From assembly GCF_014268595.2 (NCBI RefSeq), contig NZ_CP077091.1, positions 5,252,001 through 5,316,000 on the forward strand: a stretch of DNA of 64,000 nucleotides, in the 5' to 3' direction. The stretch's first letter is position 1; each line of letters starts with the position of its first letter. Below, in pieces: positions 24,928 through 35,075 of this stretch. The position numbers and the translations under genes were made by a program. The notes beneath the pieces are model-generated. The model saw only the letters and a list, made by a program, of their open reading frames with translations, was not told the DNA's origin and did no database searches. Source of the DNA: Pseudomonas hamedanensis (GTDB taxonomy: Bacteria; Pseudomonadota; Gammaproteobacteria; Pseudomonadales; Pseudomonadaceae).

Positions 24928-25809
24928 ATGAAACGATTGCCGCCCCTCCCCGCCCTGCATACGTTTCTGATCACCGCGCAGTGCTGCAACTTCACCCGGG
25001 CCGCCGAGCAACTGCACATCACTCAGGGCGCGGTGAGCCGGCAGATCGCCGGGCTGGAGGATCATCTCGGTTATCCATTGTTCATTCGTCAGGCCCGCGG
25101 CCTGGCGTTGACCGCCGAAGGTCGCGAGTGGTTGCCACGGGTGGAGAAGGTCTTCGGCCTGATCGGCGAAGCCACCGAGCAGATCGGTGTGCAGCGCGAA
25201 ACCCTGCAACTGAAGGCGCCCAGCTGTGTGATGCGCTGGCTGTTGCCGCGCCTGTTGCAATGGCAAAAGGAGCGCCCGGACGTGCCGGTCAAGCTGACGG
25301 CATCACTGCAACACAGCGTGGATTTTCAGCGTGAGCCATTCGACGCCGCGGTGATCTATGGCCCGCCGCCGGACAATTCGCCGGGCGCGTTACACCTGTT
25401 CGACGAGCAACTGACACCGGTCTGCTCGCCGCAATTGCTCGAAGGTTCGCCCGCGCTGAATGCTCCGCAGGATCTGCAGGAACATCTGTTGCTGCACCCG
25501 ACCCATGACCTTCAGGACTGGTCGGTGTGGCTTGAGGCGGCGGGGTTGCGACTGAGTAATCTGGGCAGCGGCCAGCACTTCGAAACGCTGGATCAGGCGA
25601 TGTCGATGGCGTCTCACGGCACGGGCGTGGCGATCGGCGACTGGTCGTTGATAGGCGATGATTTGCACGCCGGACGGCTGGTGATGCCGTTTGATTTGAA
25701 GGTGAAGACGGGGCTGGCGTATTACGTGGTAGTGCCTGCCGGAGCCGAGCCTTCGCCGCCGTTGGAAGAGTTGATGCTCTGGCTGGTCGAGCAGGCTCAT
25801 TTGCGCTGA
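24928..25809 (+). CDS. LysR-family regulator, GcvA-like
   Basis: The protein has 293 residues. The winged helix-turn-helix (NFTRAAEQLHITQGAVSRQIAGLE, ~22-45) is followed by a GcvA-type effector domain. It is transcribed away from the decarboxylase-dehydrogenase pair and is the likely regulator of it. No operator could be picked out because the shared leader is largely taken up by a REP element. Confidence 0.87.
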   Translation: MKRLPPLPALHTFLITAQCCNFTRAAEQLHITQGAVSRQIAGLEDHLGYPLFIRQARGLALTAEGREWLPRVEKVFGLIGEATEQIGVQRETLQLKAPSCVMRWLLPRLLQWQKERPDVPVKLTASLQHSVDFQREPFDAAVIYGPPPDNSPGALHLFDEQLTPVCSPQLLEGSPALNAPQDLQEHLLLHPTHDLQDWSVWLEAAGLRLSNLGSGQHFETLDQAMSMASHGTGVAIGDWSLIGDDLHAGRLVMPFDLKVKTGLAYYVVVPAGAEPSPPLEELMLWLVEQAHLR

Positions 25810-25821
25810 GCACACAAATCC

Positions 25822-25912
25822 TTGTAGGAGTGAGCCTGCTCGCGATAGCGCCGGGTCAGCCACCGCTGGTGTGAAAGATCCACCGCTATCGCGAGCAGGC
25901 ACACTCCTACAA
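25822..25912. repeat. REP-type inverted repeat
   Basis: Facing arms TGTAGGAGTGAGCCTGCTCG and its complement, between convergent genes. Confidence 0.88.
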
Positions 25913-25929
25913 ATGAACGGTGCCTGGTC

Positions 25930-26544
25930 TTAGTAACCGACGGTATAACGCTGCCGCGAATGCTTCGGTGTTTCCACCTCGTCAATCAACGCAATCGCGT
26001 AATCGGCAAAGGTAATCCAGCTGCGCCCCTCGCCACTCACCAGCAGGTGGTCCTGGCCGACACGGAAGGTGCCGCTGCGCGCACCTTCGACAAACTCTGC
26101 CGACGGCGACAGGAACGTCCAGTCCAGTTCCTTTTCCTGACGCAACGCCTCAAGAAACGCCGCCCCCGCGCTGGCTTCCGCTTTGTATTCGGCGGGGAAA
26201 CCCGCACTGTCGATCACTCGCGTGTCATCCGGCAACAACAGCGAACCGGCACCACCGACCACCAGCAAACGCTTCACCCCCGCCTGTTTCACTGGTCCGA
26301 CAATCGCCGACGCCGGCACAGTGGCGAAATGCGCAGCGGTGATCACCACATCGTGACCGGCCACCGCGTCTTGCAGCGCCGCGGCATTCAGTACATCGAC
26401 ATTTTTGCTGACCACACCGGCGCGGGCGCCGATCTTCGAGGTGTCGCGGGCGATGGCCGTAACGCTATGGCCGCGGCGCAGGGCTTCTTCCAGCAATTGG
26501 CTGCCGGCACGTCCGGTGGCACCAATGATTGCGATCTTGCTCAT
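25930..26544 (-). CDS. NAD(P)H-binding oxidoreductase (NmrA/SDR-a like)
   Basis: The protein has 204 residues. The Rossmann nucleotide loop GATGRAGSQLLEEALRRGH is at 8-26; DVVITAAH and LLVVGGAGSLLL follow. The family holds NADPH-dependent reductases and redox-sensing regulators; the substrate is unknown. It is followed, in transcription order, by a REP element, and lies 46 bases downstream of the start region of the metallo-hydrolase operon, on the same strand. Confidence 0.8.
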   Translation of the reverse strand: MSKIAIIGATGRAGSQLLEEALRRGHSVTAIARDTSKIGARAGVVSKNVDVLNAAALQDAVAGHDVVITAAHFATVPASAIVGPVKQAGVKRLLVVGGAGSLLLPDDTRVIDSAGFPAEYKAEASAGAAFLEALRQEKELDWTFLSPSAEFVEGARSGTFRVGQDHLLVSGEGRSWITFADYAIALIDEVETPKHSRQRYTVGY

Positions 26545-26590
26545 GACATTCTCCAGTTGGCTTGAGAGTGCTGCGTTTTCAATGATGGGC

Positions 26591-27469
26591 CTACCACTGC
26601 ATTTCGCCCTTGGCGACTTTCGCGCTCAGTTCCAGCGAGCTTTCTTCGCCGAGTTGCGGGTAACGCTTTTTCATCGCCGCGATCAGCGCAGCGGCGTCTT
26701 TGGCCTTGGCGGTTTCGGCATCGAAGGCCTTGATGTAATCGGCAGTGAATTTCACGCTGGCCAGCGAGCGGCTGCTGTCACCCAGGTAATGGCCCGGCAC
26801 GACGGTTTTCGGCTTCAGGGCTTCGATCGCGTGCAAGGTGTGCAGCCAGTCGGCGTGGGATTGCGCGGTTTGCGTGTCGGCCATCCACACATGAATGTTC
26901 TCGGCGACCACCACGCCACCGACCACGGCCTGGAGCGACGGAATCCACACGAAGCTGCGGTCCGGCTGCTTGCCGTCAAGGCCGATCACCTGCAACTTCT
27001 GTCCTTCGAGCATCAGGCTGTCGCCCTTGAGCACGCCCGGCACGATGGTTCTTGCCGGCACGTCAGCGCCCATTTTCGGGCCCCAGAAGGCGAGTTTGCC
27101 GGCGACGGTCTGCTTGATGTGATCCACGGTCGGCTGCGATGCGAGGACCTTGGCGTCCGGGAAGGCGCGGGTCAGGGTGTCGAGGCCGAAGTAGTAATCC
27201 GGATCGCCATGGCTGATGTAGATCGTGGTCAGGTGCTTGCCGCTGGCGCGAATCTTTTCCACGACCTGTTCCGCCTGGGCCTTGCCGAATTGCGCATCGA
27301 CCAGAATGGCCTCTTTCTCGCCACTGACCAGCACCGAGGTCACCGGAAAAATCGCCGCAGCGCCCGGGTTGTAGACGTCCAGGCTCAGGCTGGCCGCGGC
27401 GGCATGCGCCGCGAACCCCAGCGAGGCAGTGGCGAGCAGAACGCGTTTGAAAAAAGTGAAGCCGATCAT
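26591..27469 (-). CDS. Exported metallo-beta-lactamase-fold hydrolase with altered metal motif
   Basis: The protein has 292 residues with a signal peptide (~1-25, ending AHAAAA) and an MBL fold. The usual HxHxDH metal motif reads H87-G-D89-P-D91-Y92 (HGDPDYYFG), so the second and last histidines are replaced. Later metal-site regions VVVAENIHVW and VVPGHYLGD are recognisable. It is probably periplasmic; the substrate is unknown. The same-strand gene downstream encodes an NAD(P)H-binding protein and may be co-transcribed. A LysR gene diverges 114 bases away and is its likely regulator. Confidence 0.78.
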   Translation of the reverse strand: MIGFTFFKRVLLATASLGFAAHAAAASLSLDVYNPGAAAIFPVTSVLVSGEKEAILVDAQFGKAQAEQVVEKIRASGKHLTTIYISHGDPDYYFGLDTLTRAFPDAKVLASQPTVDHIKQTVAGKLAFWGPKMGADVPARTIVPGVLKGDSLMLEGQKLQVIGLDGKQPDRSFVWIPSLQAVVGGVVVAENIHVWMADTQTAQSHADWLHTLHAIEALKPKTVVPGHYLGDSSRSLASVKFTADYIKAFDAETAKAKDAAALIAAMKKRYPQLGEESSLELSAKVAKGEMQW

Positions 27470-27583
27470 GGGGTGCTCCGAGGTCCGAATGCCGTGTCTG
27501 GCGATGGGACAGAGCTTAGTTGCCTGACTCAGTACAAAAAATGCGATGCTTGAACATAGTTTGTTTCTGAAAGCGGGCAAATC

Positions 27584-28489
27584 ATGGATCGTCTCCAAGC
27601 AATGCGGGTGTTTGTCACTGTCGTCGATCTGGGCAGCCAATCGGCGGCGGCCGATCATCTGGAACTGTCGCGGCCGGTGGTTTCGCGTTATCTGGCGGAG
27701 CTGGAAGACTGGGTCGGCGCACGCCTGATGCACCGCACCACGCGCAAATTGAGCCTGACCGCTGCCGGCAGTGAGATCCTTCCGCGCTGTCGGCAGATGC
27801 TCGATTTGTCCAGCGACATGCAGGCCGCCGTCAGCGAACCCGAGGACACCCCGCGCGGGCTGCTGCGGATCAGTGTCAGCACCTCGTTCGGCCAGGCGCA
27901 ACTGGCCGATGCGATGGCGGCCTACGTCAAACTCTACCCCGGGGTGAGCATCGACCTGCAAATGCTCGACCGCACGGTGAACCTGGTGGATGAGCGCATC
28001 GACCTGGCGATCCGCACCAGCAATGATCTGGATCCCAACCTGATCGCCCGACGCCTGACCGCGTGTCGCTCGGTAATCTGCGCGGCGCCGGCGTATCTGC
28101 TTGAGCATCCGACGCCATCACGGGTCGAGGAACTCAGCCGCCATAACTGCCTGACGCATTCCTACTTCGGTAAAAGCCTGTGGCATTTCGAAGAGAATGG
28201 CGAACCTGTTTCGGTGCCGGTACAGGGCAACATCAGCGCCAACGAAGCCAGTACCTTGTTGCGCGCGACGCTGGCCGGCGCCGGGGTCGCGATGCTGCCG
28301 ACCTATCTGGCCGGCGGGCCGATTCACAACGGTGAACTGCTGCGCTTGCTGCCCCATGCCGAGCCGCGGCAGCTGAGCATCTATGCGGTCTATGCCTCGC
28401 GCAAACACATGCCGGCGGCGCTGCGTAGCATGCTCGACTTTCTTGTCCAGCGCTTCCCCGAAAATCCCGCCTGGGATGAAGCCTTGTAA
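27584..28489 (+). CDS. LysR-family transcriptional regulator
   Basis: The protein has 301 residues. The N-terminal helix-turn-helix spans QSAAADHLELSRPVVSRYLAELE (~22-44); a substrate-binding-like effector domain of the CrgA/AaeR type follows. It diverges from the MBL-hydrolase gene and probably controls it together with the NAD(P)H-binding protein gene. The inducer is unknown. Confidence 0.87.
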   Translation: MDRLQAMRVFVTVVDLGSQSAAADHLELSRPVVSRYLAELEDWVGARLMHRTTRKLSLTAAGSEILPRCRQMLDLSSDMQAAVSEPEDTPRGLLRISVSTSFGQAQLADAMAAYVKLYPGVSIDLQMLDRTVNLVDERIDLAIRTSNDLDPNLIARRLTACRSVICAAPAYLLEHPTPSRVEELSRHNCLTHSYFGKSLWHFEENGEPVSVPVQGNISANEASTLLRATLAGAGVAMLPTYLAGGPIHNGELLRLLPHAEPRQLSIYAVYASRKHMPAALRSMLDFLVQRFPENPAWDEAL

Positions 28490-28496
28490 ACCGGAT

Positions 28497-28591
28497 CCCT
28501 GTAGGAGTGAGCCTGCTCGCGATAGCGGTGTGTCAGTCACCTCAATGCTGACAGAAATATCACTATCGCGAGCAGGCTCACTCCTACAGGG
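28497..28591. repeat. REP-type inverted repeat
   Basis: CCCTGTAGGAGTGAGCCTGC faces its complement just after the LysR gene. Confidence 0.88.
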
Positions 28592-28707
28592 ATTCATCAG
28601 TGTGCTGAATAGCCGGGTAAATCCTTGAGCGCAGTCGCTGGAAAGTGCTCGCCGCTGACCTATGCTGAAAGTAATACCGCAAGGTAGACGTTCAGAGGTC
28701 GAACACC

Positions 28708-28884
28708 ATGAACATCAAAACAAGAAGATACGTCGCGATTTTCATCACCTGCGCTGCCACGCTGGCGCTGTACGGCACCGCTGCCTGGCGGGTCGAGCAG
28801 TTGCGACAACTGCCCCGCGAATATGCCAGTTGCAACTATGAGCGGTGTATTCCGCACAATGCGACGCTCAACGCGCTGCGCTGA
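28708..28884 (+). CDS. 58-residue membrane-anchored small protein, function unknown
   Basis: The ORF encodes MNIKTRRYVAIFITCAATLA and then a short tail with two cysteines (SCNYERC), ending NALR. A positively charged N-terminus and one hydrophobic segment (~8-26) suggest a single-span inner-membrane protein with a short periplasmic tail, or a signal anchor. AGAGGT stands about 8 bases before the ATG. It sits alone between two REP hairpins. No family is recognised; the cysteine pair could form a disulfide. Confidence 0.55.
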   Translation: MNIKTRRYVAIFITCAATLALYGTAAWRVEQLRQLPREYASCNYERCIPHNATLNALR

Positions 28885-28891
28885 TTTTCAA

Positions 28892-28982
28892 CTGTAGGAG
28901 TGAGCCTGCTCGCGATAGCGGTGTGGCTGCCAGAGTTGATTTGACTGACACTCCGCTATCGCGAGCAGGCTCACTCCTACAG
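28892..28982. repeat. REP-type inverted repeat
   Basis: CTGTAGGAGTGAGCCTGCTC faces its complement between the small protein gene and the convergent AraC gene. Confidence 0.88.
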
Positions 28983-29004
28983 AGGGTCCGCCGCGACGCA
29001 CAAA

Positions 29005-29889
29005 TTATTGCTCGGCCTTCAACCGGTCGCGAAACGCCTTTGGCGAAATCCCCACCCGCCGCCGGAACAGCCGCGTGAAGTTGGTCGGATCGGAAAATCC
29101 CAACAGCTCCGACATCTCGTAAATCGTCATGCTGGTGTAGGTCAGCAGGCGCTTGGCTTCCAGGAGCTGGCGTTCGTGCATGATCTGCAACGCCGGCTGC
29201 CCGGCCAGTTCCCGGCAGGTGCCGTTAAGGTGCGATACGGAAATGCCCAGGCGATGGGCGAGGTCTTCGACCTTCACATGCTGGCGATACGTCTCTTCTA
29301 CCAACTGAATAAAGCCATTGAGGTATTCGCGCTGGCGTTGCGGCCGCTGGCTGGCCTTGTGCCGGACGATTGCCTGACGGCTGACCCAGACCATGATCAC
29401 GCTGACCAGCGAATGCATGAGCATTTCCCGCGCCGGTTGATGGCCGTTGTACTCGGCCTGCAACGCTGTAAACAGGCTGTTGAGGTAATCGCCGTCAGCG
29501 CCGGCCGCGTAGTGTTCGGCGCGGGCCAGCGCCTGCACCGAATCGCCCAGCTGCGCCTGCAAGTGGTTGATCAGCGGTGTGGCGAGGGTGACGATGAACC
29601 CTTCGACATCTTCGGAAAACCGAAAGCCGTGCACCGACAACGGTGGCAGCACCTGAATCGCCGGGGTTTGAAGCTGCGTGCACTGCCCTTCGATTTCGAG
29701 CTGCGCCTGCCCCTTGAACACGAACAGCAACTGGCACAGGTCCGCGTGGCGGTGGGGTTTGATTTCCCATTGATGTTCGCGGCTGCGCGAGGAAATGGTT
29801 TCACAGTGCAGCAAGTCAGGGGTCGGCCAGTCGAGGCTTTCACCGTAGAGCTTGAACACGGGAATCGAAGGCAGGTCAGGCTTGTTCAT
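29005..29889 (-). CDS. pobR: AraC-family regulator of 4-hydroxybenzoate degradation, PobR-like
   Basis: The protein has 294 residues. A cupin-type sensing region (HRHADLCQLLFVFKGQAQLEIEG) is followed by an AraC DNA-binding domain (KVEDLAHRLGISVSHLNGTCRE and MTIYEMSELLGFSDPTNFTRLFRRRVG). It diverges from pobA, the usual place of the AraC-type pobR in Pseudomonas, so it probably activates pobA in response to 4-hydroxybenzoate. The ATG at 29889 is preferred to a GTG one codon earlier. Confidence 0.82.
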   Translation of the reverse strand: MNKPDLPSIPVFKLYGESLDWPTPDLLHCETISSRSREHQWEIKPHRHADLCQLLFVFKGQAQLEIEGQCTQLQTPAIQVLPPLSVHGFRFSEDVEGFIVTLATPLINHLQAQLGDSVQALARAEHYAAGADGDYLNSLFTALQAEYNGHQPAREMLMHSLVSVIMVWVSRQAIVRHKASQRPQRQREYLNGFIQLVEETYRQHVKVEDLAHRLGISVSHLNGTCRELAGQPALQIMHERQLLEAKRLLTYTSMTIYEMSELLGFSDPTNFTRLFRRRVGISPKAFRDRLKAEQ

Positions 29890-30045
29890 CACTTCAATCC
29901 AGGCCTCGGGGTTATGGGCGATAATCGCACCGATTGGCAGAAAGTACAGGTATCGGCTCAGTTTTCACCTTCAATTGACAGACCCGCAAGGGAAAAATGC
30001 AAGCACTCGATCCATAAATATCATTCACCGGTGTTTGCCGCGTGA

Positions 30046-31260
<1,215 letters not shown>

Positions 31261-31336
31261 CCTGCTATCGACTTATAGTGGCGAGCACTCACCCGCTCGC
31301 CCCGCCCGCGGGTCAATCACTGCCCGCAGGTTTTCC

Positions 31337-32854
31337 GTGACCACTCTCAATCAGCCTGAAACGCCTAAACCGGCCATTCGCAGCGTGCTGGTCGCGCTGA
31401 TGATGGCAATCTTTCTCGGCGCGCTGGACCAGACCATCGTCGCCGTATCGATGCCCGCCATCTCCGCACAATTCAAGGACGTCAGCCTGCTGGCCTGGGT
31501 GATTTCCGGGTACATGGTGGCGATGACGGTGGCAGTGCCGATCTACGGCAAGCTCGGCGACCTGTACGGGCGGCGCAAACTGATGCTGTTCGGCATGGGG
31601 CTGTTCACCCTAGCCTCGCTGCTCTGCGGCATGGCGCAAAGCATGGAGCAATTGGTGCTGGCGCGGATTGTCCAGGGCATCGGCGCCGGCGGGATGATTT
31701 CGGTGAGTCAGGCGATCATCGGCGACATCGTGCCGCCGCGTGAACGCGGACGCTATCAGGGCTACTTCAGCAGCATGTACGCGGTGGCCAGCGTGGCCGG
31801 CCCGGTGCTGGGCGGTTACATGACCGAATACCTGTCGTGGCGCTGGGTGTTTCTGATCAACCTGCCGCTGGGCCTCGGCGCCTGGTGGGTGGCGCGGCGT
31901 AACCTGCGCGGCTTGCCGATTCCGCAGCGCAAACCGGTGATCGATTACCTCGGCACGGTGCTGATGATCATCGGCCTGACGGCGCTGCTGCTCGGTATCA
32001 CCGAGGTCGGTCAGGGACATTCGTGGCGCAGCCGTGAAGTGCTCGGATTGCTGGCCTGTGCGGTGCTGGTCCTGGCGATATTTGTCTGGCACGAACGGCG
32101 GGCGCGGGAACCTTTGTTGCCGATGCACCTGTTCGCCAACCGCAACGCCCTGCTGTGCTGGTGCACGATTTTCTTCACCAGTTTCCAGGCGATTTCATTG
32201 ATCGTGTTGATGCCTCTGCGCTTTCAAAGCGTCACCGGTGCTGGCGCGGACAGCGCGGCACTGCACTTGCTGCCGTTGGCGATGGGACTGCCGATCGGCG
32301 CCTATTTTGCCGGTCGCCGCACCTCGATCACCGGGCGCTACAAACCACAGATCCTCAGCGGCGCGATCCTGATGCCGATCTCGATTCTTGGCATGGCCTT
32401 CAGTGCGCCAGAGGCGACACTGCTCAGCGGCTTGTTCATGTTGCTCAGCGGCATTGCCGGCGGCATGCAGTTCCCGACCTCGCTGGTCGGCACGCAGAAT
32501 TCGGTGGAGCAACGCGACATTGGCGTGGCGACCAGCACCACCAACCTGTTCCGCTCACTGGGCGGCGCGATGGGCGTGGCGCTGATGTCGGCGCTGTTAC
32601 TGGCGCTGCTGCAGGACTCAGGTTTTGCACAGCTGGCAGGCAGTTCGCTGATGAGCGAAGGGCATTCGGGCAACGTCCTGCTGGACGGTCTCAACGCTGC
32701 GCCCGGCGACGCGCAGAACGCCTTGCGCGCGGACCTGCTGGTGACGTTCCGGCATTTGCTGTGCGTCAGCGCGGCGGTGTCGCTGCTCGGCCTGGCGGCG
32801 GCCATTGCCATGCCGAACAATCTGCTGCGCGGGCGCGAGCACGGCGCGAAATGA
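31337..32854 (+). CDS. MFS multidrug exporter of the DHA2 (EmrB/QacA) family
   Basis: The protein has 505 residues with about 14 membrane segments. Motifs include LDQTIVAVSMPAI (motif D1), GKLGDLYGRRKLMLFGM (motif A) and the motif-C-like region AGPVLGGYMTEYLSWRW. It is expected to export drugs or aromatic compounds by proton antiport. A GTG start is inferred: GCAGG lies 7 bases upstream and the N-terminal peptide (TTLNQPETPK) fits the family. It follows pobA by 76 bases and may be read with it, perhaps exporting toxic aromatics; that link is inference. Confidence 0.82.
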   Translation: MTTLNQPETPKPAIRSVLVALMMAIFLGALDQTIVAVSMPAISAQFKDVSLLAWVISGYMVAMTVAVPIYGKLGDLYGRRKLMLFGMGLFTLASLLCGMAQSMEQLVLARIVQGIGAGGMISVSQAIIGDIVPPRERGRYQGYFSSMYAVASVAGPVLGGYMTEYLSWRWVFLINLPLGLGAWWVARRNLRGLPIPQRKPVIDYLGTVLMIIGLTALLLGITEVGQGHSWRSREVLGLLACAVLVLAIFVWHERRAREPLLPMHLFANRNALLCWCTIFFTSFQAISLIVLMPLRFQSVTGAGADSAALHLLPLAMGLPIGAYFAGRRTSITGRYKPQILSGAILMPISILGMAFSAPEATLLSGLFMLLSGIAGGMQFPTSLVGTQNSVEQRDIGVATSTTNLFRSLGGAMGVALMSALLLALLQDSGFAQLAGSSLMSEGHSGNVLLDGLNAAPGDAQNALRADLLVTFRHLLCVSAAVSLLGLAAAIAMPNNLLRGREHGAK

Positions 32855-32866
32855 GCCTCCTGTACC

Positions 32867-32976
32867 GATCGTTCCCACGCTCTGCGTGGGAATGCAGCCC
32901 GGGACGCTCTGCGTCCCTTCCAAGCCGAACGCAGAGCGTCCGTTGAGGCATTCCCACGCAGAGCGTGGGAACGATC
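32867..32976. repeat. Inverted repeat, CGTTCCCACGCTCTGCGTGGGAA family
   Basis: GATCGTTCCCACGCTCTGCG faces its complement over 110 bases, with nested GACGCTCTGCGTC hairpins inside. A third repeat family, located between convergent genes. Confidence 0.88.
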
Positions 32977-32997
32977 AGACAGGGTAAGGTGTTTCGC

Positions 32998-33846
32998 TCA
33001 AGGGCTGTAGTAACCCACCGCGACGAGGAAATGCCCGACCTTCTTCAGGTACGCATGCTTGTCCTCGACCTTGCCAGTCACCGGATTGTTCCAGCGGTAT
33101 TCGTATTCGCCTTCATCCTGTTTGCCGATCAACGCCAGAATAGGCTCGCCCACCGGTTTGCCCTGCGGATCCTTGACCTTGCCGAAGTCGGTGTTGATCA
33201 AGCGCAGGTTGGTGCCGTGAGCAACGTAACGCCGAGTGTTGAGGTCGACGACGAACACATACAGATCATCTTGCAAGTAACCGCCCTTGAGCGAGTTGAT
33301 CGCGATCAGCGTGCCCTTCTCGTCCTTGGTGAGATCCGTCGCGGCTTTATCCAGCAGCGCCCTTGCCTGTTCGGCGGAAGCCCGTGGCAGGTAATAGCCC
33401 ACCGCCAGAATCCGCTGGCCGACACGCTGATAAAACACATGTTTGCGCTCGACCTTGCCGTCGGCCCAGTTTTGCCAACGATACTCGGCCTGCTGAATGC
33501 CGTTGCCTTCCGGCACTTTCAGCGCCTCCTTGAAAGCTTTTTGCAGATCCGGCCCGAGCACTTCGCTGACATCGCGGCCAATCAACGCCGACGACGGTCC
33601 GCCGCTGGCGAGCATGACGCCTTTGGTGTCGAGTACGAACACGTAGTGATCCTTGTCGACGAACTCACCCTGACGGCTGAACGCGGCAAAGGCCTTGTCG
33701 CCGTTTTCGTGATAGTAAGCCAGGGCTTTTTCCAGCAAGGCGATGGCGGCCTGGCTGTCGTTCTTGTCGGTGGTCGCGGCGCTGGCCTGGCCAAAACCGG
33801 CGAGCAGCATCAGGCCGAGCCAGGCCACTTTATGCAAAAACCCCAT
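32998..33846 (-). CDS. Exported protein with two Cache-type domains
   Basis: The protein has 282 residues with a signal peptide (MGFLHKVAWLGLMLLAGFGQASA). Two similar domains follow (~30-155 and ~160-280), each with the pattern ALLEKAL, a YVFVLD core and a closing VGYYLP/VGYYSP preceded by a KxxYFQ/KHAYLKKVG element. These are sCache_2-like ligand-binding folds, normally the sensor part of receptors. Here they stand alone without membrane or signalling domains, so this may be a soluble periplasmic ligand binder. The ligand and partner are unknown. Confidence 0.75.
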   Translation of the reverse strand: MGFLHKVAWLGLMLLAGFGQASAATTDKNDSQAAIALLEKALAYYHENGDKAFAAFSRQGEFVDKDHYVFVLDTKGVMLASGGPSSALIGRDVSEVLGPDLQKAFKEALKVPEGNGIQQAEYRWQNWADGKVERKHVFYQRVGQRILAVGYYLPRASAEQARALLDKAATDLTKDEKGTLIAINSLKGGYLQDDLYVFVVDLNTRRYVAHGTNLRLINTDFGKVKDPQGKPVGEPILALIGKQDEGEYEYRWNNPVTGKVEDKHAYLKKVGHFLVAVGYYSP

Positions 33847-33937
33847 AGCGCATCCCTCGTTCTTGTTGGTGTTTCAAGAGCGTAGACGGCTTGGGGTTGG
33901 ACGGCGGTTGAAGATGAATCCAGAAGTTGCCGCCCTC

Positions 33938-34075
33938 TGTGGCGAGGGGATTTATCCCCGTTCGGCGGCGCAGCCGTCGCAATCCTGACGCGTTTGCCTT
34001 AACGGTGGCGGTGACAGGCCTTGGGGCTGCTTCGCAGCCCAGCGGGGATAAATCCCCTCGCCACAAAGCCCCCCA
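33938..34075. repeat. REP-type inverted repeat (GTGGCGAGGGG family)
   Basis: TGTGGCGAGGGGATTTATCC faces its complement; inner arms GCGGCGCAGCC and GGCTGCTTCGCAGCC. It lies between the same-strand coiled-coil and Cache genes. Confidence 0.88.
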
Positions 34076-34091
34076 GACAACGGATCAGTCC

Positions 34092-34949
34092 TTACGGGCG
34101 GGCGTTGATCTGCTGCTGCAAATTCTGAATCTGCGCCTGCAACGTATTGAGGTTGCGCGTCATCTGCGCACGGAACGCATCGAACTCAGCCGTATTGCCG
34201 CCTCCCGGCGGAGTCGCCGGGCGGTTGTCCTGCTGGCTTTTGAGCACGACGATGTCCTGCTCCAGACGATCAATCGCTGCACTTGGATTGCCCTGCTTCT
34301 TCAGCGCGGCGATATCGGCGCCAAGGCTCTTGAATTGCGCGTCGAAGGCTTTCAACTGCGCATCGACCTTGCTGGTATCGGCCGGGGTGCTTTTGATCGC
34401 CGCCAGTTCGGCACTCAGCGCTTTGACCTGTGCCTGCAATTGAGCATTGGCGTTCTGCTGTTCGGTGGTCTGCGCGGTCATCTGCGCCAGGCGCTTGTCC
34501 AGATCGCTGGCCTGCCCGGCCACGCCCTGCTGCTGTTTGCTCTGATCAAGCAGCTTGCCCTCGAGTTGCCTGATCTGCAATTTCAACGCTTCGCTATCGC
34601 TGGTGACGTTGGTCTGGCTGGCCACGACCTTGCCGGAAATATCCTGCAGACGTCCGGCCGCTTCTTCGCTGATGCGCGCAAAGCTCTCCTGGGTCGCGAC
34701 CAGTTGCTGCTCCATCAGGGAAATCTGCTGGAAGCTCCACCACGCCAGGCCGATGAAAGCGAAGAACAGCGCCCCGACCAGTGCCCACAGCGGCCCGGTA
34801 CTGGCGGCCTTGACCTTGACCACAGGCGCGCTGCGCGAGCGCACGGTGGTACGTGCGTCGGGCGCAATGTCATCGTCGTCGAAGGGGTCGGCGCGCAGGC
34901 TCGGCACGTTATCGAAATCGTCGTCGTGGGCATCGTTACGCATGGACAT
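34092..34949 (-). CDS. Membrane-anchored coiled-coil protein, function unknown
   Basis: The protein has 285 residues: an acidic, probably disordered N-terminus (DDDFDN, DDDDIAPD; 1-50), one membrane segment (LWALVGALFFAFIGLAWW, ~54-71) and a long coiled coil rich in Q, A, L and K (~75-240), ending in a short coil that repeats LQAQIQNLQQQI. The orientation would put the coil in the periplasm. Similar Pseudomonas proteins are sometimes labelled ATPase, but no nucleotide-binding motif is seen. Confidence 0.7.
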   Translation of the reverse strand: MSMRNDAHDDDFDNVPSLRADPFDDDDIAPDARTTVRSRSAPVVKVKAASTGPLWALVGALFFAFIGLAWWSFQQISLMEQQLVATQESFARISEEAAGRLQDISGKVVASQTNVTSDSEALKLQIRQLEGKLLDQSKQQQGVAGQASDLDKRLAQMTAQTTEQQNANAQLQAQVKALSAELAAIKSTPADTSKVDAQLKAFDAQFKSLGADIAALKKQGNPSAAIDRLEQDIVVLKSQQDNRPATPPGGGNTAEFDAFRAQMTRNLNTLQAQIQNLQQQINARP

Positions 34950-35075
34950 TGAGGCAACCTTTGTGAAACGCGGTGATGGCTAAATGCTGCGAAGTATAAC
35001 CGCCGCAGCCGCAGGCATTGACCCTCAACCGGCGGCGCGGTTCATTGCCGGCCAGCCGATTCGTTTCAACCGGTT

